Assembly: GCF_900105535.1 (NCBI RefSeq)
Contig: NZ_LT629779.1
Coordinates: 620,001 to 684,000, forward strand
Direction: 5' to 3'
From: Pseudarthrobacter equi
GTDB taxonomy: Bacteria; Actinomycetota; Actinomycetes; Actinomycetales; Micrococcaceae
DNA: 64,000 nucleotides
Shown: one piece after another, positions 1 through 8,919 of the stretch
Numbering within the stretch: position 1 is the stretch's first letter
Layout of the letters: each line of letters begins with the position of its first letter
Program-made: the position numbers and the translations under genes
The notes under the pieces: generated by a model
What the model was told of the DNA's origin: nothing
What the model saw: only the letters and a program-made list of their open reading frames with translations
The model's database searches: none

Positions 1-349
1 AGCAGCGGCCGGAACCCCGCGCACCCTGGTGGAGCTCGACGTCGTCCTCGACTCCCGTGGCCAGGCCGCGGCGGAGCGCCTCGCGGAGCTTGATGCGTAC
101 GAACCCTGGCAGGGCGGCGCCAGGTACGTCGGCAGTGCGGCAGGGCTCGTCGAGCTGCTGGTCGAGCTGTTCCGGGCAGCCGACGGCGTCCGGCTCCACC
201 CCGCCGTCCTGGACGTTGACCTGCCCGAACTGGCCGCCCAGGTGCTGCCGGAACTGCGCCGTGCCGGTGTGGCCGCACCGCGCACCGGAACCACCCTCCG
301 CGAAACCTTCGGCCTTCCCCGCCCCGCCAACCGCTACGCCGCGGCCTGA
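1..349 (+). CDS. LLM-class flavin-dependent monooxygenase, C-terminal part (5' end outside window)
   Basis: The frame is open from base 2 to the TGA at 347-349, so this is the 3' end of a gene that begins upstream of the window. About 115 residues are visible. The C-terminal pattern (a YVGSAAGLVELL helix, a DLPELAAQVLPELRRAGV stretch, then TTLRETFGLPRPANRY) is the usual end of NtaA/SnaA/DszA-type luciferase-like monooxygenases, and the next gene ends in a related way. These enzymes use reduced FMN from a partner reductase to oxidise small organic substrates. It lies 11 nt before the next monooxygenase gene and is probably in the same operon. The substrate cannot be told from the fragment. A GTG at 29 is only an internal codon. 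Confidence 0.8.
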   Translation, partial: AAAGTPRTLVELDVVLDSRGQAAAERLAELDAYEPWQGGARYVGSAAGLVELLVELFRAADGVRLHPAVLDVDLPELAAQVLPELRRAGVAAPRTGTTLRETFGLPRPANRYAAA

Positions 350-360
350 AAGAGAGCATC

Positions 361-1773
361 ATGAGCACCCACCACCGCCCCGCCGGCAACGGCCAGATCC
401 AGTTCGGCGTCTTCTTCCAGGGCGTCAACCACACCACCGTCTGGAAGACTCCGGAGAGCGGGTCCCAAACGGACTTCGAATCCTTCCGCCGGGTGGCCCA
501 GACGGCGGAGCGCGGCCTCTTCTCCGCGTTCTTCCTCGGCGAGGGACTGCGCCTGCGCGAGCACCTGGGCCGCATCCACGACCTCGACGTCGCCGGCCGC
601 CCCGATGCCCAGACAGCCCTCGCGGCCCTGGCCGCCGTCACCACCAACATCGGCCTGGTGGCCACCCAGAACACCACCTACAACGATCCCGCAGACCTGG
701 CGCACCGCCTGGCCAGCCTGGACCTGCTCTCCGGCGGGCGGGCGGCCTGGAACATCGTCACCACGGACAACGCCTGGACCGGTGCCAACTTCCGGCGCGG
801 CGGGTTCCTCAAGCACGAGGACCGCTACATCCGGGCCGAGGCCTTCGTCCAGACAGCCAAAGCGATCTGGGATTCCTGGGCCGACGGCGCAATCGCCGGG
901 TCCCGGGATGCCGGGCGCTGGCTAGAAGAAGGCAGCATCACACCCGTCCGGCGCACGGACGCAAGTTTCGACGTCGACATCACCGGCCGCCTGCCGCGCT
1001 CCTCACAGCACCATCCGGTGCTCTTCCAGGCCGGCGACTCGGCGGACGGGCGGGACTTCGCCGTCCGGAACGCCGACGTGATCTTCTCCCGGCACGCCGA
1101 GCTCGAGGACGCCAAAAGGTTCCGCGAGGACATCGTGGCGCGCACCCTCAAGGCTGGCCGACCCGCCGACGACGTGAAGATCTTCCCCGGCCAGGAGTTC
1201 ATCCTTGGCGCCACCGAGGCCGAGGCGGAGGAGAAGCACCAATGGGTCCGCGAACAGCAGGTGGGCCCCGAGACGTCCATCGCGTATCTGGAACAGTTCT
1301 GGGGCCGGACCCTCACCGATTACGACCCCGACGGTCCGCTTCCCGAAACGGACCCCGTCGTGGACGTCACCAACCCCACCCGCGGCAACGCCTTCCACGG
1401 CGCAAGCGCCAAGGAACTCGCGGCCCAGTGGCGCGCGGAGGCCAAGGACAAGGGCCAGTCCATCCGCCAGTTCGTCGCCGCACGCTCCCGGCTCAACGGC
1501 CGCGGCCTGGTGGGTTCCTACGATGGCATCGCCGACAAGCTCGCCGAATACGCCCACGCCGGCGCCGTTGACGGCTTCAACATCACCCCCTGGATCGTTC
1601 CCGGCGGGCTGGACGAGATTGTCAACGAACTCGTCCCGCGCCTGCAAGACCGCGGCGTTTACCGCACCGAATACGAAGGCACCAACCTCCGCGAAAACCT
1701 GGGCCTCCGCGCCCCGCTGACCCGCCGCGCCTCCCTGGACGGCGGCCTGACCGAAAGCGAAAACGTCGCATGA
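361..1773 (+). CDS. NtaA/SnaA/DszA family FMN-dependent monooxygenase
   Basis: A 470-residue protein of the usual family length (about 430-480). It shows the family hallmarks: N-terminal QFGVFFQGVNHTTVWK strand, an AERGLFSAFFLGEGL segment, the T-N-IGLVATQNTTYNDP block, and SGGRAAWNIVTTDN with the downstream helix beginning H-EDRY. The C-terminal region with TEYEGTNLRENLGL resembles the end of the preceding gene, so the two are paralogues. Members oxidise nitrilotriacetate, EDTA, dibenzothiophene sulfone and similar compounds with FMNH2 from a separate reductase. ATG at 361 follows a GAAAGAGAG-rich leader. The stop overlaps the next start by ATGA, so it is translationally coupled to an ABC importer, suggesting that the imported compound is its substrate. 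The actual substrate is unknown. Confidence 0.85.
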   Translation: MSTHHRPAGNGQIQFGVFFQGVNHTTVWKTPESGSQTDFESFRRVAQTAERGLFSAFFLGEGLRLREHLGRIHDLDVAGRPDAQTALAALAAVTTNIGLVATQNTTYNDPADLAHRLASLDLLSGGRAAWNIVTTDNAWTGANFRRGGFLKHEDRYIRAEAFVQTAKAIWDSWADGAIAGSRDAGRWLEEGSITPVRRTDASFDVDITGRLPRSSQHHPVLFQAGDSADGRDFAVRNADVIFSRHAELEDAKRFREDIVARTLKAGRPADDVKIFPGQEFILGATEAEAEEKHQWVREQQVGPETSIAYLEQFWGRTLTDYDPDGPLPETDPVVDVTNPTRGNAFHGASAKELAAQWRAEAKDKGQSIRQFVAARSRLNGRGLVGSYDGIADKLAEYAHAGAVDGFNITPWIVPGGLDEIVNELVPRLQDRGVYRTEYEGTNLRENLGLRAPLTRRASLDGGLTESENVA

Positions 1774-3431
1774 CCCGCTCCAACCAGCCCCGCCCGAACC
1801 AGCCCCGCACCCTGCCCGCCGGTCCCTTCCGCCGGCCCGCCGCCGTCGTCGGCCTCCTTGGAACCGCAGCCCTGCTGCTCTCGGCCTGCGGAGGCGGGGC
1901 CGACGCCGGCACGCAGCAAACCGCCGACGCCACCCCGGTGTCCGGCGGGAACCTGAACTTTGCCCTGTCCGTGGACCGCGGCTGCATCGATCCGCAGCAG
2001 GTGGGCAACAACGATGCGATCGCGATCGCCCGGCAGACCGTGGCGTCGCTGACCTCGCAGGACCCGACATCCGGCGAAATCGTGCCCTGGCTGGCGGAGA
2101 AGTTCGAATCCAACGGCGATGCCACCAGCTTCACGTTCACTCTCCGCACCGGCGCCACCTTTGCGGACGGCACGGCCATTGACGCCGCATCCGTGAAGAC
2201 CAACTTCGAAGCGATCAAGGCACTGGGGGCCAAGGCGAGCCTGGGCTCCACCTACCTCAGTGACGTCAGTGCCATCACCGTCAAGGACCCGCAGACCGTT
2301 GTGGTGGACTTCAGCAAGCCGAACGCCCAGTTCCTGCAGGCAACATCCACCTTCACGCTGGGACTGCTTTCGCCGTCGTCAGCGTCCCTGTCCGAGGCGG
2401 ACCGCTGCGCCGGGAAGTTCTCCGGGTCCGGCCCGTTCAACGTCAAGAGCTACACCGTGGACAAGGAAGCGGTGCTGGAGCGCCGCGCCGGCTACAGCTG
2501 GCCGGCCGCCACCAACACCAACACGGGCGAGGCTTACCTGGACACGGTCACCTTCAAGATCATTCCCGAGGCCGGCAACCGCACCGGCAGCCTGCAGTCC
2601 GGCCAGATCGACGCGACGGCGGCCATCTCCGCGGCGGACATCACCCTCTTCAACGGCAACGGTTTCTGGAACGAAACCAGGGCCAACCCCGGCGTCGTCT
2701 ACAACCTGTACCCGAACGAGTCCACGCCCAAGCTCAAGGAAACAGCTGTCCGCCAGGCGATCTCCAAGGCCATCAACCGTGAGGAGATCACCTCCACTCT
2801 CCTGACCGAAAAGGACCAGCCCGCCAAGGGCGTGCTGTCCCACACCACGCCGTACTTCAAGGACTTCAGCGGGCTGCTGGCCCATGATCCCGACGGCGCG
2901 AAGCAGCTTCTGGAGGACGCCGGCTGGAAGGCCGGGGCGGACGGAGTCCGGGAAAAGAACGGCGAGAAGCTCGCCTTCAAGGTCACCTACTGGCAGTCGC
3001 CCAAGGAAGTCCTGGAACTGGTCCAGCAGCAGCTCAAAGCCGTGGGCGTGGACCTTCAGCTGAAGTTCACCACCATCGCCGACGTCACCGCCGCGCAGGC
3101 CGGCAAAGACTACGACTTCTCCTACGGCAACCTGACCCGCAGCGACCCGGACGTGCTGCGCACCGTCTTCGCTTCCACCACCGCCCGGGGCGGCAGCAAC
3201 CTGCGCGAGAAACTTCCCGTGGACGACACCCTGGGCGAGCAGGCCGCAGCACTGGACAAGGACGCCCGCCAGAAACTGGTGGACCAGGGACAGGAAACCC
3301 TGATCACGGACGCCCACTCGATCCCGCTCTACGAACTGTCCACCACCATCTCCGCCAACGAAAAGGTCCACGGCCTGGCGTTCGAAGCCTCCAGCCGCCT
3401 GGACTTCTACGACGCCTGGCTGTCCCAGTGA
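1770..3431 (+). CDS. ABC transporter substrate-binding lipoprotein, DppA/OppA family
   Basis: A 553-residue extracytoplasmic binding protein (SBP_bac_5). An N-terminal positively charged and hydrophobic signal ends in the lipobox LLSAC, with the lipidated cysteine at about residue 40 followed by a flexible Gly/Ala/Thr linker. The body carries the family features: an NLNFALSVDRGCIDPQ strand near the mature N terminus, the TFTLRTGATFADGTAIDA segment, and a C-terminal hinge region. It begins with an ATGA overlap on the upstream monooxygenase and ends with a GTGA overlap on the permease, so all these genes share one transcript. Peptide/nickel-type binding proteins take many ligands besides peptides, including aminopolycarboxylates. 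The monooxygenase context argues against a plain dipeptide role. Confidence 0.9.
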   Translation: MTRSNQPRPNQPRTLPAGPFRRPAAVVGLLGTAALLLSACGGGADAGTQQTADATPVSGGNLNFALSVDRGCIDPQQVGNNDAIAIARQTVASLTSQDPTSGEIVPWLAEKFESNGDATSFTFTLRTGATFADGTAIDAASVKTNFEAIKALGAKASLGSTYLSDVSAITVKDPQTVVVDFSKPNAQFLQATSTFTLGLLSPSSASLSEADRCAGKFSGSGPFNVKSYTVDKEAVLERRAGYSWPAATNTNTGEAYLDTVTFKIIPEAGNRTGSLQSGQIDATAAISAADITLFNGNGFWNETRANPGVVYNLYPNESTPKLKETAVRQAISKAINREEITSTLLTEKDQPAKGVLSHTTPYFKDFSGLLAHDPDGAKQLLEDAGWKAGADGVREKNGEKLAFKVTYWQSPKEVLELVQQQLKAVGVDLQLKFTTIADVTAAQAGKDYDFSYGNLTRSDPDVLRTVFASTTARGGSNLREKLPVDDTLGEQAAALDKDARQKLVDQGQETLITDAHSIPLYELSTTISANEKVHGLAFEASSRLDFYDAWLSQ

Positions 3432-4375
3432 TCCGCTACGTCGGCCGGCGGCTGCTGCAGGGGGCGTTCGTCCTCTGGGCCGCGTACACCGTGTCCTTCC
3501 TGATCCTCTACCTCCTCCCGGGGGACGCCGTGAGCATCATGGCCAGCGGGGACGAACAGAACTCGGTGGACCCGGCGCTGGTGGCCAAGCTGCGCAGCGA
3601 GTACGGGCTGGACCGGCCGCTGCACGAGCAGTACGTGATAGCGCTGTTCAAGGCCCTGCAGCTGGACTTCGGCGTGTCCATCAAGAACGGTGTGGCCGCC
3701 ACGCAGGCAGTGGGGGAGGTCCTGCCGGAAACCATCAAGCTTGCGGCGGCCGGGTTTGCGCTGGCCGTACTGCTGGGCAGTGCGCTGGCCATCGCGGCCT
3801 CGTTCAGCCGGAACCGCTGGGTCCGCCAGCTGGTGGCCTCGCTGCCGCCGCTGGGCATCGCGGTGCCGACTTTCTGGATCGGGCTGCTGCTCCTGCAGTT
3901 CTTCTCCTTCAGGCTCCGGCTGTTTCCTGCACTGGGGAACGACGGCGCCCAGAGCCTGGTGCTTCCCGCGCTGACCCTGGCGATCCCCACCTCGGCGGTG
4001 ATTGCTCAGCTGCTCATCCGCAGCCTGCACCAGACCCTCGGCGAACCGTACATTGAGCAGATCCGGGCCAAGGGGGCCAGCGACGCGCTGATCCACTTCG
4101 GCCACGCCCTGCGCAACGCGGCCATCCCCACCCTGACCATGCTGGGCATCCTGGTGGGAAACCTGCTGGCCGGGGCCGTGGTCAGCGAAACGGTTTTCTC
4201 GCGCACCGGCATTGGCCGGCTCACCGTCACGGCCGTCAACAGCCGTGACATCCCGGTGGTCCAGACACTCGTGGTACTGGCCGCCGCCATCTTCGTCATC
4301 ACCAGCCTGGTTGTTGACCTGATCTACCCGCTCGTGGACCCCCGCATCAACACCGCGGCCAAGGCCACCGCCTAG
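3428..4375 (+). CDS. ABC transporter permease, DppB/OppB type
   Basis: A 315-residue inner-membrane permease (BPD_transp_1). It starts with the typical MIRYVGRRLLQGAFVLWAA first helix and a YLLPGDAV turn, followed by the periplasmic YGLDRPLHEQY segment and about five more helices. The EAA-type coupling loop reads IRAKGASDALIHFGHALRNA, contacting the ATPase. The GTG start overlaps the stop of the binding-protein gene by four bases (GTGA), indicating translational coupling. The next permease starts 8 nt after the TAG. Length and order are normal for an Opp/Dpp system. The ligand is unknown. Confidence 0.92.
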   Translation: MIRYVGRRLLQGAFVLWAAYTVSFLILYLLPGDAVSIMASGDEQNSVDPALVAKLRSEYGLDRPLHEQYVIALFKALQLDFGVSIKNGVAATQAVGEVLPETIKLAAAGFALAVLLGSALAIAASFSRNRWVRQLVASLPPLGIAVPTFWIGLLLLQFFSFRLRLFPALGNDGAQSLVLPALTLAIPTSAVIAQLLIRSLHQTLGEPYIEQIRAKGASDALIHFGHALRNAAIPTLTMLGILVGNLLAGAVVSETVFSRTGIGRLTVTAVNSRDIPVVQTLVVLAAAIFVITSLVVDLIYPLVDPRINTAAKATA

Positions 4376-4383
4376 GAGGCAGC

Positions 4384-5373
4384 ATGTCGCAGCAACTTCT
4401 CCGGGACAGCCCGGGACCGGCAGCGGACGCACTTGGCGCGACTTACCCCGGGAGGGAGGAGGCAGGGGAACCGGCGGCCGGCGCCGGACAGACCTCCGCG
4501 GCCGCCGCCGTCGTGCCGGGTAAGGCAGCACCGTCTGCGGTGGCCAGGCTTGCCCGCACGGCGAGGGTCCTGCCCAAAAGCCCCGGACTGGTCCTGGCCG
4601 TCCTGGTCATCGCCGTGGTGATCCTGTGGGCCGTGATCCCCGGGGCTTTTACGCACTGGCCGCCGGACACCGGCGTTCCGTCGGCCCGGCTCAAACCGCC
4701 GTCCGCCGAGCACTGGTTCGGGACGGACAGCCTGGGCAGGGACCTGTTCTCCCGGGTGGTGCACGGTTCCGCCACGTCCCTGGCGGCCACAGCCGTTGCG
4801 GTAGCGGTGGGGCTGGTGGCGGGTTCACTGCTGGGTCTCCTCGCAGGGTTCCTGCGCGGCTGGGTGGACGACGCCATCATGCGCGTCATGGACGTCCTGC
4901 TCGCTATCCCCAGCCTCCTGCTGTCCCTGGCGCTCATTACGGTGCTGGGCTTCGGCACGGTGAACATCGCCATCGCGGTGGGCATTGCCAGCGTGGCCAA
5001 CTTCGCCCGCATCATGCGCGCCGAATCGCTCCGCGTGGGATCGGCCGTCTACGTGGAGGCGGCCCGGTCCTCCGGTGTCCGCTGGCACGGCATCCTGCTC
5101 CGGCATGTCCTGCCAAATGCCGCCGGGCCGGTGCTGGCGCTGTCCGCCCTGGAGTTCGGCATGGCCGTGCTGTCCATCTCCTCCCTGAGCTTCCTCGGCT
5201 TCGGCGCCCCGCCGCCGGCCGCCGAGTGGGGCTCACTGGTGGCCGGCGGGCGCGACTACCTGGTGGCTGCCTGGTGGCTGGTAACCCTGCCCGGCCTGGT
5301 GATTGCCGCCGTCGTCCTTTCCACCAACCGCATCTCGCACGCTTTCCAGGACCCCGAAAGGAACAGGACATGA
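4384..5373 (+). CDS. ABC transporter permease, DppC/OppC type
   Basis: A 329-residue second permease subunit. A variable cytoplasmic N terminus of about 60 residues rich in Ala/Gly/Pro precedes the first membrane helix (PGLVLAVLVIAVVILWAVIP). Then comes the characteristic EHWFGTDSLGRDLFSRVVHG periplasmic motif of DppC proteins, and a coupling loop containing YVEAARSSGVRWHGILLRHV. ATG 4384 has a GGAGG ribosome site just upstream (4375-4379). The TGA overlaps the ATG of the ATPase gene. It pairs with the upstream DppB-type permease to form the channel. Confidence 0.92.
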   Translation: MSQQLLRDSPGPAADALGATYPGREEAGEPAAGAGQTSAAAAVVPGKAAPSAVARLARTARVLPKSPGLVLAVLVIAVVILWAVIPGAFTHWPPDTGVPSARLKPPSAEHWFGTDSLGRDLFSRVVHGSATSLAATAVAVAVGLVAGSLLGLLAGFLRGWVDDAIMRVMDVLLAIPSLLLSLALITVLGFGTVNIAIAVGIASVANFARIMRAESLRVGSAVYVEAARSSGVRWHGILLRHVLPNAAGPVLALSALEFGMAVLSISSLSFLGFGAPPPAAEWGSLVAGGRDYLVAAWWLVTLPGLVIAAVVLSTNRISHAFQDPERNRT

Positions 5374-7076
5374 CGGCTACCCCTGCTCAGGACAGCCCGC
5401 CCACCGGAACTGCCGAACCGCTCCTGAAGGTAGAGGGGCTTCGCGTCAGCTACCTGGTGGACGGCACGCCCCGGGAAGCCGTGCACGGCGTCAGCTTCGA
5501 GGTCCACGCCGGAGAAGTGGTAGCGATCGTGGGCGAATCCGGGTCCGGCAAGACCACCACCGCGCACGCCATCATCAACCTGCTGCCGGGTAACGCCCGC
5601 ACGGATTCCGGTTCCGTGGTCTTTGCCGGTGCGGACCTTTCCCGGCTCACCCGGAAGGAATGGCAAGGTGTCCGGGGCCGGGACATCGGGCTGATCCCGC
5701 AGGACCCCACGGCGTCGCTGGATCCGCTGCAGCGCGTGGGGGCGCAGGTGGCCGAGGCGCTCACCATCCACCGGCTGCAACCGAAGAAGGCCGCCCGCCG
5801 GGACGCGGTCCGGCTGCTGGCCGAGAGCGGGATTCACGACGCCGAATCCCGGGCCCGGCAATTCCCCCACCAGTTCTCCGGCGGGATGCGCCAGCGGGTA
5901 CTGATTGCCTCCGCGCTCGCCGCCCGGCCCCGGCTGGTGATCGCGGACGAGCCCACCAGCGCGCTGGATGTCACCGTGCAGCGTCAGATCCTGGACAACA
6001 TCGCCGCGCTCACCGCGGAGCGGGGGACCGCCGTCCTGCTGATCACGCACGATCTTGGCGTGGCAGCGGACCGCGCCGACCGGATCATCGTGATGCGCCG
6101 GGGCGAGATCGTGGAAGCAGGTTCAGCGCCGCAGGTCCTGGGCAGTCCCCGGCACGCCTACACCCGGCAGCTGATCGCCGCCGCACCAGGGCTGAGTCCC
6201 AAACGGCTCCGGCCAACCGTGGCCGGCGTAGCCCGGCCGGACGGCACAGCTCCTGCGGCCGTTCCTCGGACTGCCAGTTTCGAGGGTCCCTTGGTGGAGG
6301 CGCGGAACCTGCGGAAGGTCTTCCACCTGCCGCGGACTGCCAAGGGGCCGCGCACCCTCACCGCGGTCAACAACGTGTCGCTGGAGATCCTGCGCGGTGA
6401 AACCCTGGCGCTGGTAGGGGAGAGCGGCTCGGGCAAGAGCACCGTGGCCAGGTTGCTGCTGCGGCTGGATAAACCAACCAGCGGCTCCGTGACGTTCGAC
6501 GGCGAGGACCTCACCGCCGCGCGGGGCGAGCGGCTGCGCCAGCTCCGGCGCCGCTTCCAGGTGGTTTTCCAGAGCCCTTACGCCTCTCTGGATCCCCGCT
6601 TCACGGTGGCGGACAGCGTGGCCGAACCGCTGCGCGCCTTTGGTGAGGGCACGCCGTCGGACCGCCGGGCGAGGGTGGCCGCGCTGCTGGACGCGGTGCA
6701 CCTGCCGGCCGACTATGGGCGGCGGCATCCCGCAGAACTGTCAGGCGGGCAGCGTCAACGGGTGGCCCTTGCCCGCGCCCTGGCACTGCGTCCGGAACTG
6801 GTGGTGCTGGATGAAGCAGTGTCCGCGCTGGATGTGTCCGTGCAGGCCCAGATCCTGGCGCTGCTCGCCGAACTGCAGGTGCAGGACGGACTGAGCTACC
6901 TCTTCATCTCGCACGACCTCGCGGTGGTGCAGCAGATCTCGGACCGCGTGGCCGTGATGCGCGGCGGGGAACTGCTGGAGGCCGGAACCACGGAATCGGT
7001 GCTGGAGCGGCCGGAACACGGGTACACGCAGGAGCTGATCTCGGCAGTACCTGGCCGGCGGACGCTGCAGGTGTAG
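5370..7076 (+). CDS. Dual ABC transporter ATP-binding protein (DppD-DppF fusion)
   Basis: A 568-residue protein with two complete ATPase domains in tandem, doing the work of the separate D and F subunits of peptide/nickel importers. Domain 1 (about residues 15-270) has Walker [10 protein letters not shown], signature FSGGMRQRV and Walker [13 protein letters not shown]. Domain 2 (about 310-565) has [18 protein letters not shown] and [13 protein letters not shown] short oligopeptide-transporter C-terminal motif ([15 protein letters not shown]) closes domain 1. ATG 5370 is chosen because it overlaps the permease stop as ATGA; the open frame runs further upstream without support. This is the last gene of the operon, followed by a repeat-bearing intergenic region. 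In domain 2 the Walker B aspartate-glutamate pair is followed by AVS rather than PTS, a common variant. Confidence 0.9.
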   Translation: MTATPAQDSPPTGTAEPLLKVEGLRVSYLVDGTPREAVHGVSFEVHAGEVVAIVGESGSGKTTTAHAIINLLPGNARTDSGSVVFAGADLSRLTRKEWQGVRGRDIGLIPQDPTASLDPLQRVGAQVAEALTIHRLQPKKAARRDAVRLLAESGIHDAESRARQFPHQFSGGMRQRVLIASALAARPRLVIADEPTSALDVTVQRQILDNIAALTAERGTAVLLITHDLGVAADRADRIIVMRRGEIVEAGSAPQVLGSPRHAYTRQLIAAAPGLSPKRLRPTVAGVARPDGTAPAAVPRTASFEGPLVEARNLRKVFHLPRTAKGPRTLTAVNNVSLEILRGETLALVGESGSGKSTVARLLLRLDKPTSGSVTFDGEDLTAARGERLRQLRRRFQVVFQSPYASLDPRFTVADSVAEPLRAFGEGTPSDRRARVAALLDAVHLPADYGRRHPAELSGGQRQRVALARALALRPELVVLDEAVSALDVSVQAQILALLAELQVQDGLSYLFISHDLAVVQQISDRVAVMRGGELLEAGTTESVLERPEHGYTQELISAVPGRRTLQV

Positions 7077-7101
7077 GACCTGACGGGGCGGCTTGGGCGC
7101 T

Positions 7102-7215
7102 GCCGCCCGCAAATTCCTAGGCTTGTTCGCGGGCCTGGGTCTGGCCGCCCGCAAATTCCTAGGCTTGTTCGCGTATCAGAGCCCTTAGGGCCAGGATTTG
7201 CGAACAAGCCTAGGA
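7102..7215. repeat. Intergenic repeat: two direct and one inverted copy of a 30-nt unit
   Basis: Copy 1 (7102-7131) and copy 2 (7144-7173) are identical over 30 nt and spaced with a 42-nt period. They contain AAATTCCTAGGCTTGTTCGCG. A third, inverted copy (about 7196-7215) matches 16 nt exactly (GCGAACAAGCCTAGGA at 7200-7215) and then diverges. Copy 2 and the inverted copy can form a hairpin with a 15-16 bp stem and a loop of about 26 nt. There is no T-run after the stem. It sits just after the ABC operon. It resembles a REP-type intergenic element or a binding-site cluster; which one is not visible from sequence. Confidence 0.8.
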
Positions 7216-7363
7216 TTCGAGCCCGGCCCCGGCTGTCGGCCCAAACGGTCGGTGCCCGGGTAAACATTCACAGCGTGGACAACCTGTGAGTATTTACCGG
7301 CTGTTCAACAAACCTGTGGCGCGCGTCCTAGCGGCGTTTGGGGGCGTCTGTTTCACTGGAACA

Positions 7364-8233
7364 ATGACAACCCTGACTGAAACCTCAGTCGCCGGCAACG
7401 ATGACCGGCGAAACACAGAACCCAACAACAGCGCCCTCAACGGCCGGCAACTGATGGTGGCCCTGGATGTGGACGGCACCCTGGTGGACCACGACGGCCA
7501 CATGTCCCCGGCGGTCCGGGAATCCGCGCAGGCCGTGGTGGAAGCGGGCCACGAGGTGATGATCGCCACCGGACGGTCCCTGAACGCCACGCTGCCCATT
7601 ATCGAAAAGATCGGCGTGGAACGCGGCTACGCGGTGTGCTGCAACGGCGGCGTGACGCTGCGGCTGCACCCCGAACTCGACGGCGGCTACGAAATTATCC
7701 ACAAGGCCACCTTCGATCCCGCGCCCGCCCTCCGGGCACTCCGCGAACGGCTCCCCTCAGCGAAGTACGCGCTCGAGGACGCCGATGGCAACTTCCTCTC
7801 CACCGAGCGGTTCCAGGATGCAAGCTTTGGCGTCGAGGCCATCGGCGTCGACTTCCAGACCATGCTCGAGGCCACGGCCGTGCGCGTGGTGGTGTTCAGC
7901 ACCGAGAACACTCCCGAGGAGTTCAACGAGGCCATCGACCACATCGGCCTCGCCGGCGTCACCTACTCGGTGGGCTGGACGGCGTGGTTGGACATCGCCG
8001 CCGCCGGGGTGACCAAGGCCAGCGCCCTGGAAAACCTCCGCCTCCAGCTCGGCATCGATCCGAGCCGCACGGTGGCTGTGGGCGATGGCAGGAACGACAT
8101 CGAGATGCTCGGCTGGGCCGGCCGGGGGGTGGCCATGGGCCAGGCCCCGGAGGAGGTCATCGCCATCGCGGACGAGGTCACCCATTCCGTGTACGACGAC
8201 GGCGCGGCGCACGTGCTGCGCAGCCTCTTGTAG
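7364..8233 (+). CDS. HAD-superfamily phosphatase, Cof type
   Basis: A 289-residue HAD hydrolase of the Cof/YbiV type (type IIB). Motif I is VALDVDGTL with the nucleophilic aspartate, motif II lies near MIATGRS, and motif III/IV are the lysine in GVTKASAL and VGDGRNDIEML. The cap region between them is about 90 residues. Members dephosphorylate sugar phosphates, FMN or PLP; specificity is not readable here. The frame is open from a GTG at 7286, but ATG 7364 is preferred because the intervening 26 residues look non-homologous. ATG 7454, just before the nucleophile, is a less likely alternative. Confidence 0.85.
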   Translation: MTTLTETSVAGNDDRRNTEPNNSALNGRQLMVALDVDGTLVDHDGHMSPAVRESAQAVVEAGHEVMIATGRSLNATLPIIEKIGVERGYAVCCNGGVTLRLHPELDGGYEIIHKATFDPAPALRALRERLPSAKYALEDADGNFLSTERFQDASFGVEAIGVDFQTMLEATAVRVVVFSTENTPEEFNEAIDHIGLAGVTYSVGWTAWLDIAAAGVTKASALENLRLQLGIDPSRTVAVGDGRNDIEMLGWAGRGVAMGQAPEEVIAIADEVTHSVYDDGAAHVLRSLL

Positions 8234-8329
8234 GCTTCCGGCCGCCATAGCCCGCGGCTGCGGCCACGCGTTCTCCCTCGCCTCGGCACGGTTCCGTAAC
8301 CCGGCTGCGTACAAGGCAGAATGGAAGGC

Positions 8330-8914
8330 ATGACCCTTACGACGTTTGCCCTCGTCCGCCACGGCCAGACCGACTGGAATGCCGAGCGCCGGCTGCAGGG
8401 GTCTACCGACATTCCGCTGAATGAGGTGGGCCGGGGCCAGGCGCGCGACGCCGCCGCCGTCCTTGCGCCGTACGAATGGGACGCGATCGTCTCCTCACCG
8501 CTGAGCCGTGCCGCGGAAACTGCCGACCTCATCGCCGAAGGGCTGGGCCTTACGGTCTCCCGGCGCGTTCCGGAGCTGACCGAGCGCAGCTTCGGGCCCG
8601 CCGAGGGCATGCAGGCCGGACCCGAACTGGAGGCGCTGCGGATCCCGGGCGGCTTCAAGGGGGCCGAGAGCGAGGACGAAGCTGCCAGCCGCGGCCTCGG
8701 CGCCCTGGAAGCGCTCGCCAAGGAGTTCAGCGGCCAGCGGCTCCTGGTGGTCACCCACGGCACCCTTCTGCGCGTCAGCCTCAGCCGGGCCATCGGCGAA
8801 ACCCTGCCCAGCGTGGACAACGCCGCACTGAACCTGGCGCACCACCACGCCATCGACGGGTGGCAGCTCGAATACTTCAACGGCGAGCCCGTCATGGCGG
8901 CCACAGCCAAGTAG
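8330..8914 (+). CDS. Histidine phosphatase family protein (phosphoglycerate mutase-like)
   Basis: A 194-residue branch-1 histidine phosphatase. The catalytic LVRHGQTDWN motif is at residues 8-17, followed by RLQGSTDIPLN, and the second catalytic histidine lies in VVTHGTLLRV. The acidic residue region is ELTERSFGPAEG. Such proteins act as broad phosphomonoesterases or cofactor-dependent phosphoglycerate mutases; the short length favours a phosphatase. ATG 8330 has GGAAGG six bases upstream and is preferred to the in-frame ATG at 8321, which overlaps that ribosome site. It ends 5 nt from the convergent gene at 8920. Confidence 0.88.
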   Translation: MTLTTFALVRHGQTDWNAERRLQGSTDIPLNEVGRGQARDAAAVLAPYEWDAIVSSPLSRAAETADLIAEGLGLTVSRRVPELTERSFGPAEGMQAGPELEALRIPGGFKGAESEDEAASRGLGALEALAKEFSGQRLLVVTHGTLLRVSLSRAIGETLPSVDNAALNLAHHHAIDGWQLEYFNGEPVMAATAK

Positions 8915-8919
8915 CGCCG

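Noticed and set aside
4626..5369. Upstream extension of the dual ATPase frame
   Set aside because: It overlaps the DppC permease in another frame; the ATGA junction at 5370 fits.
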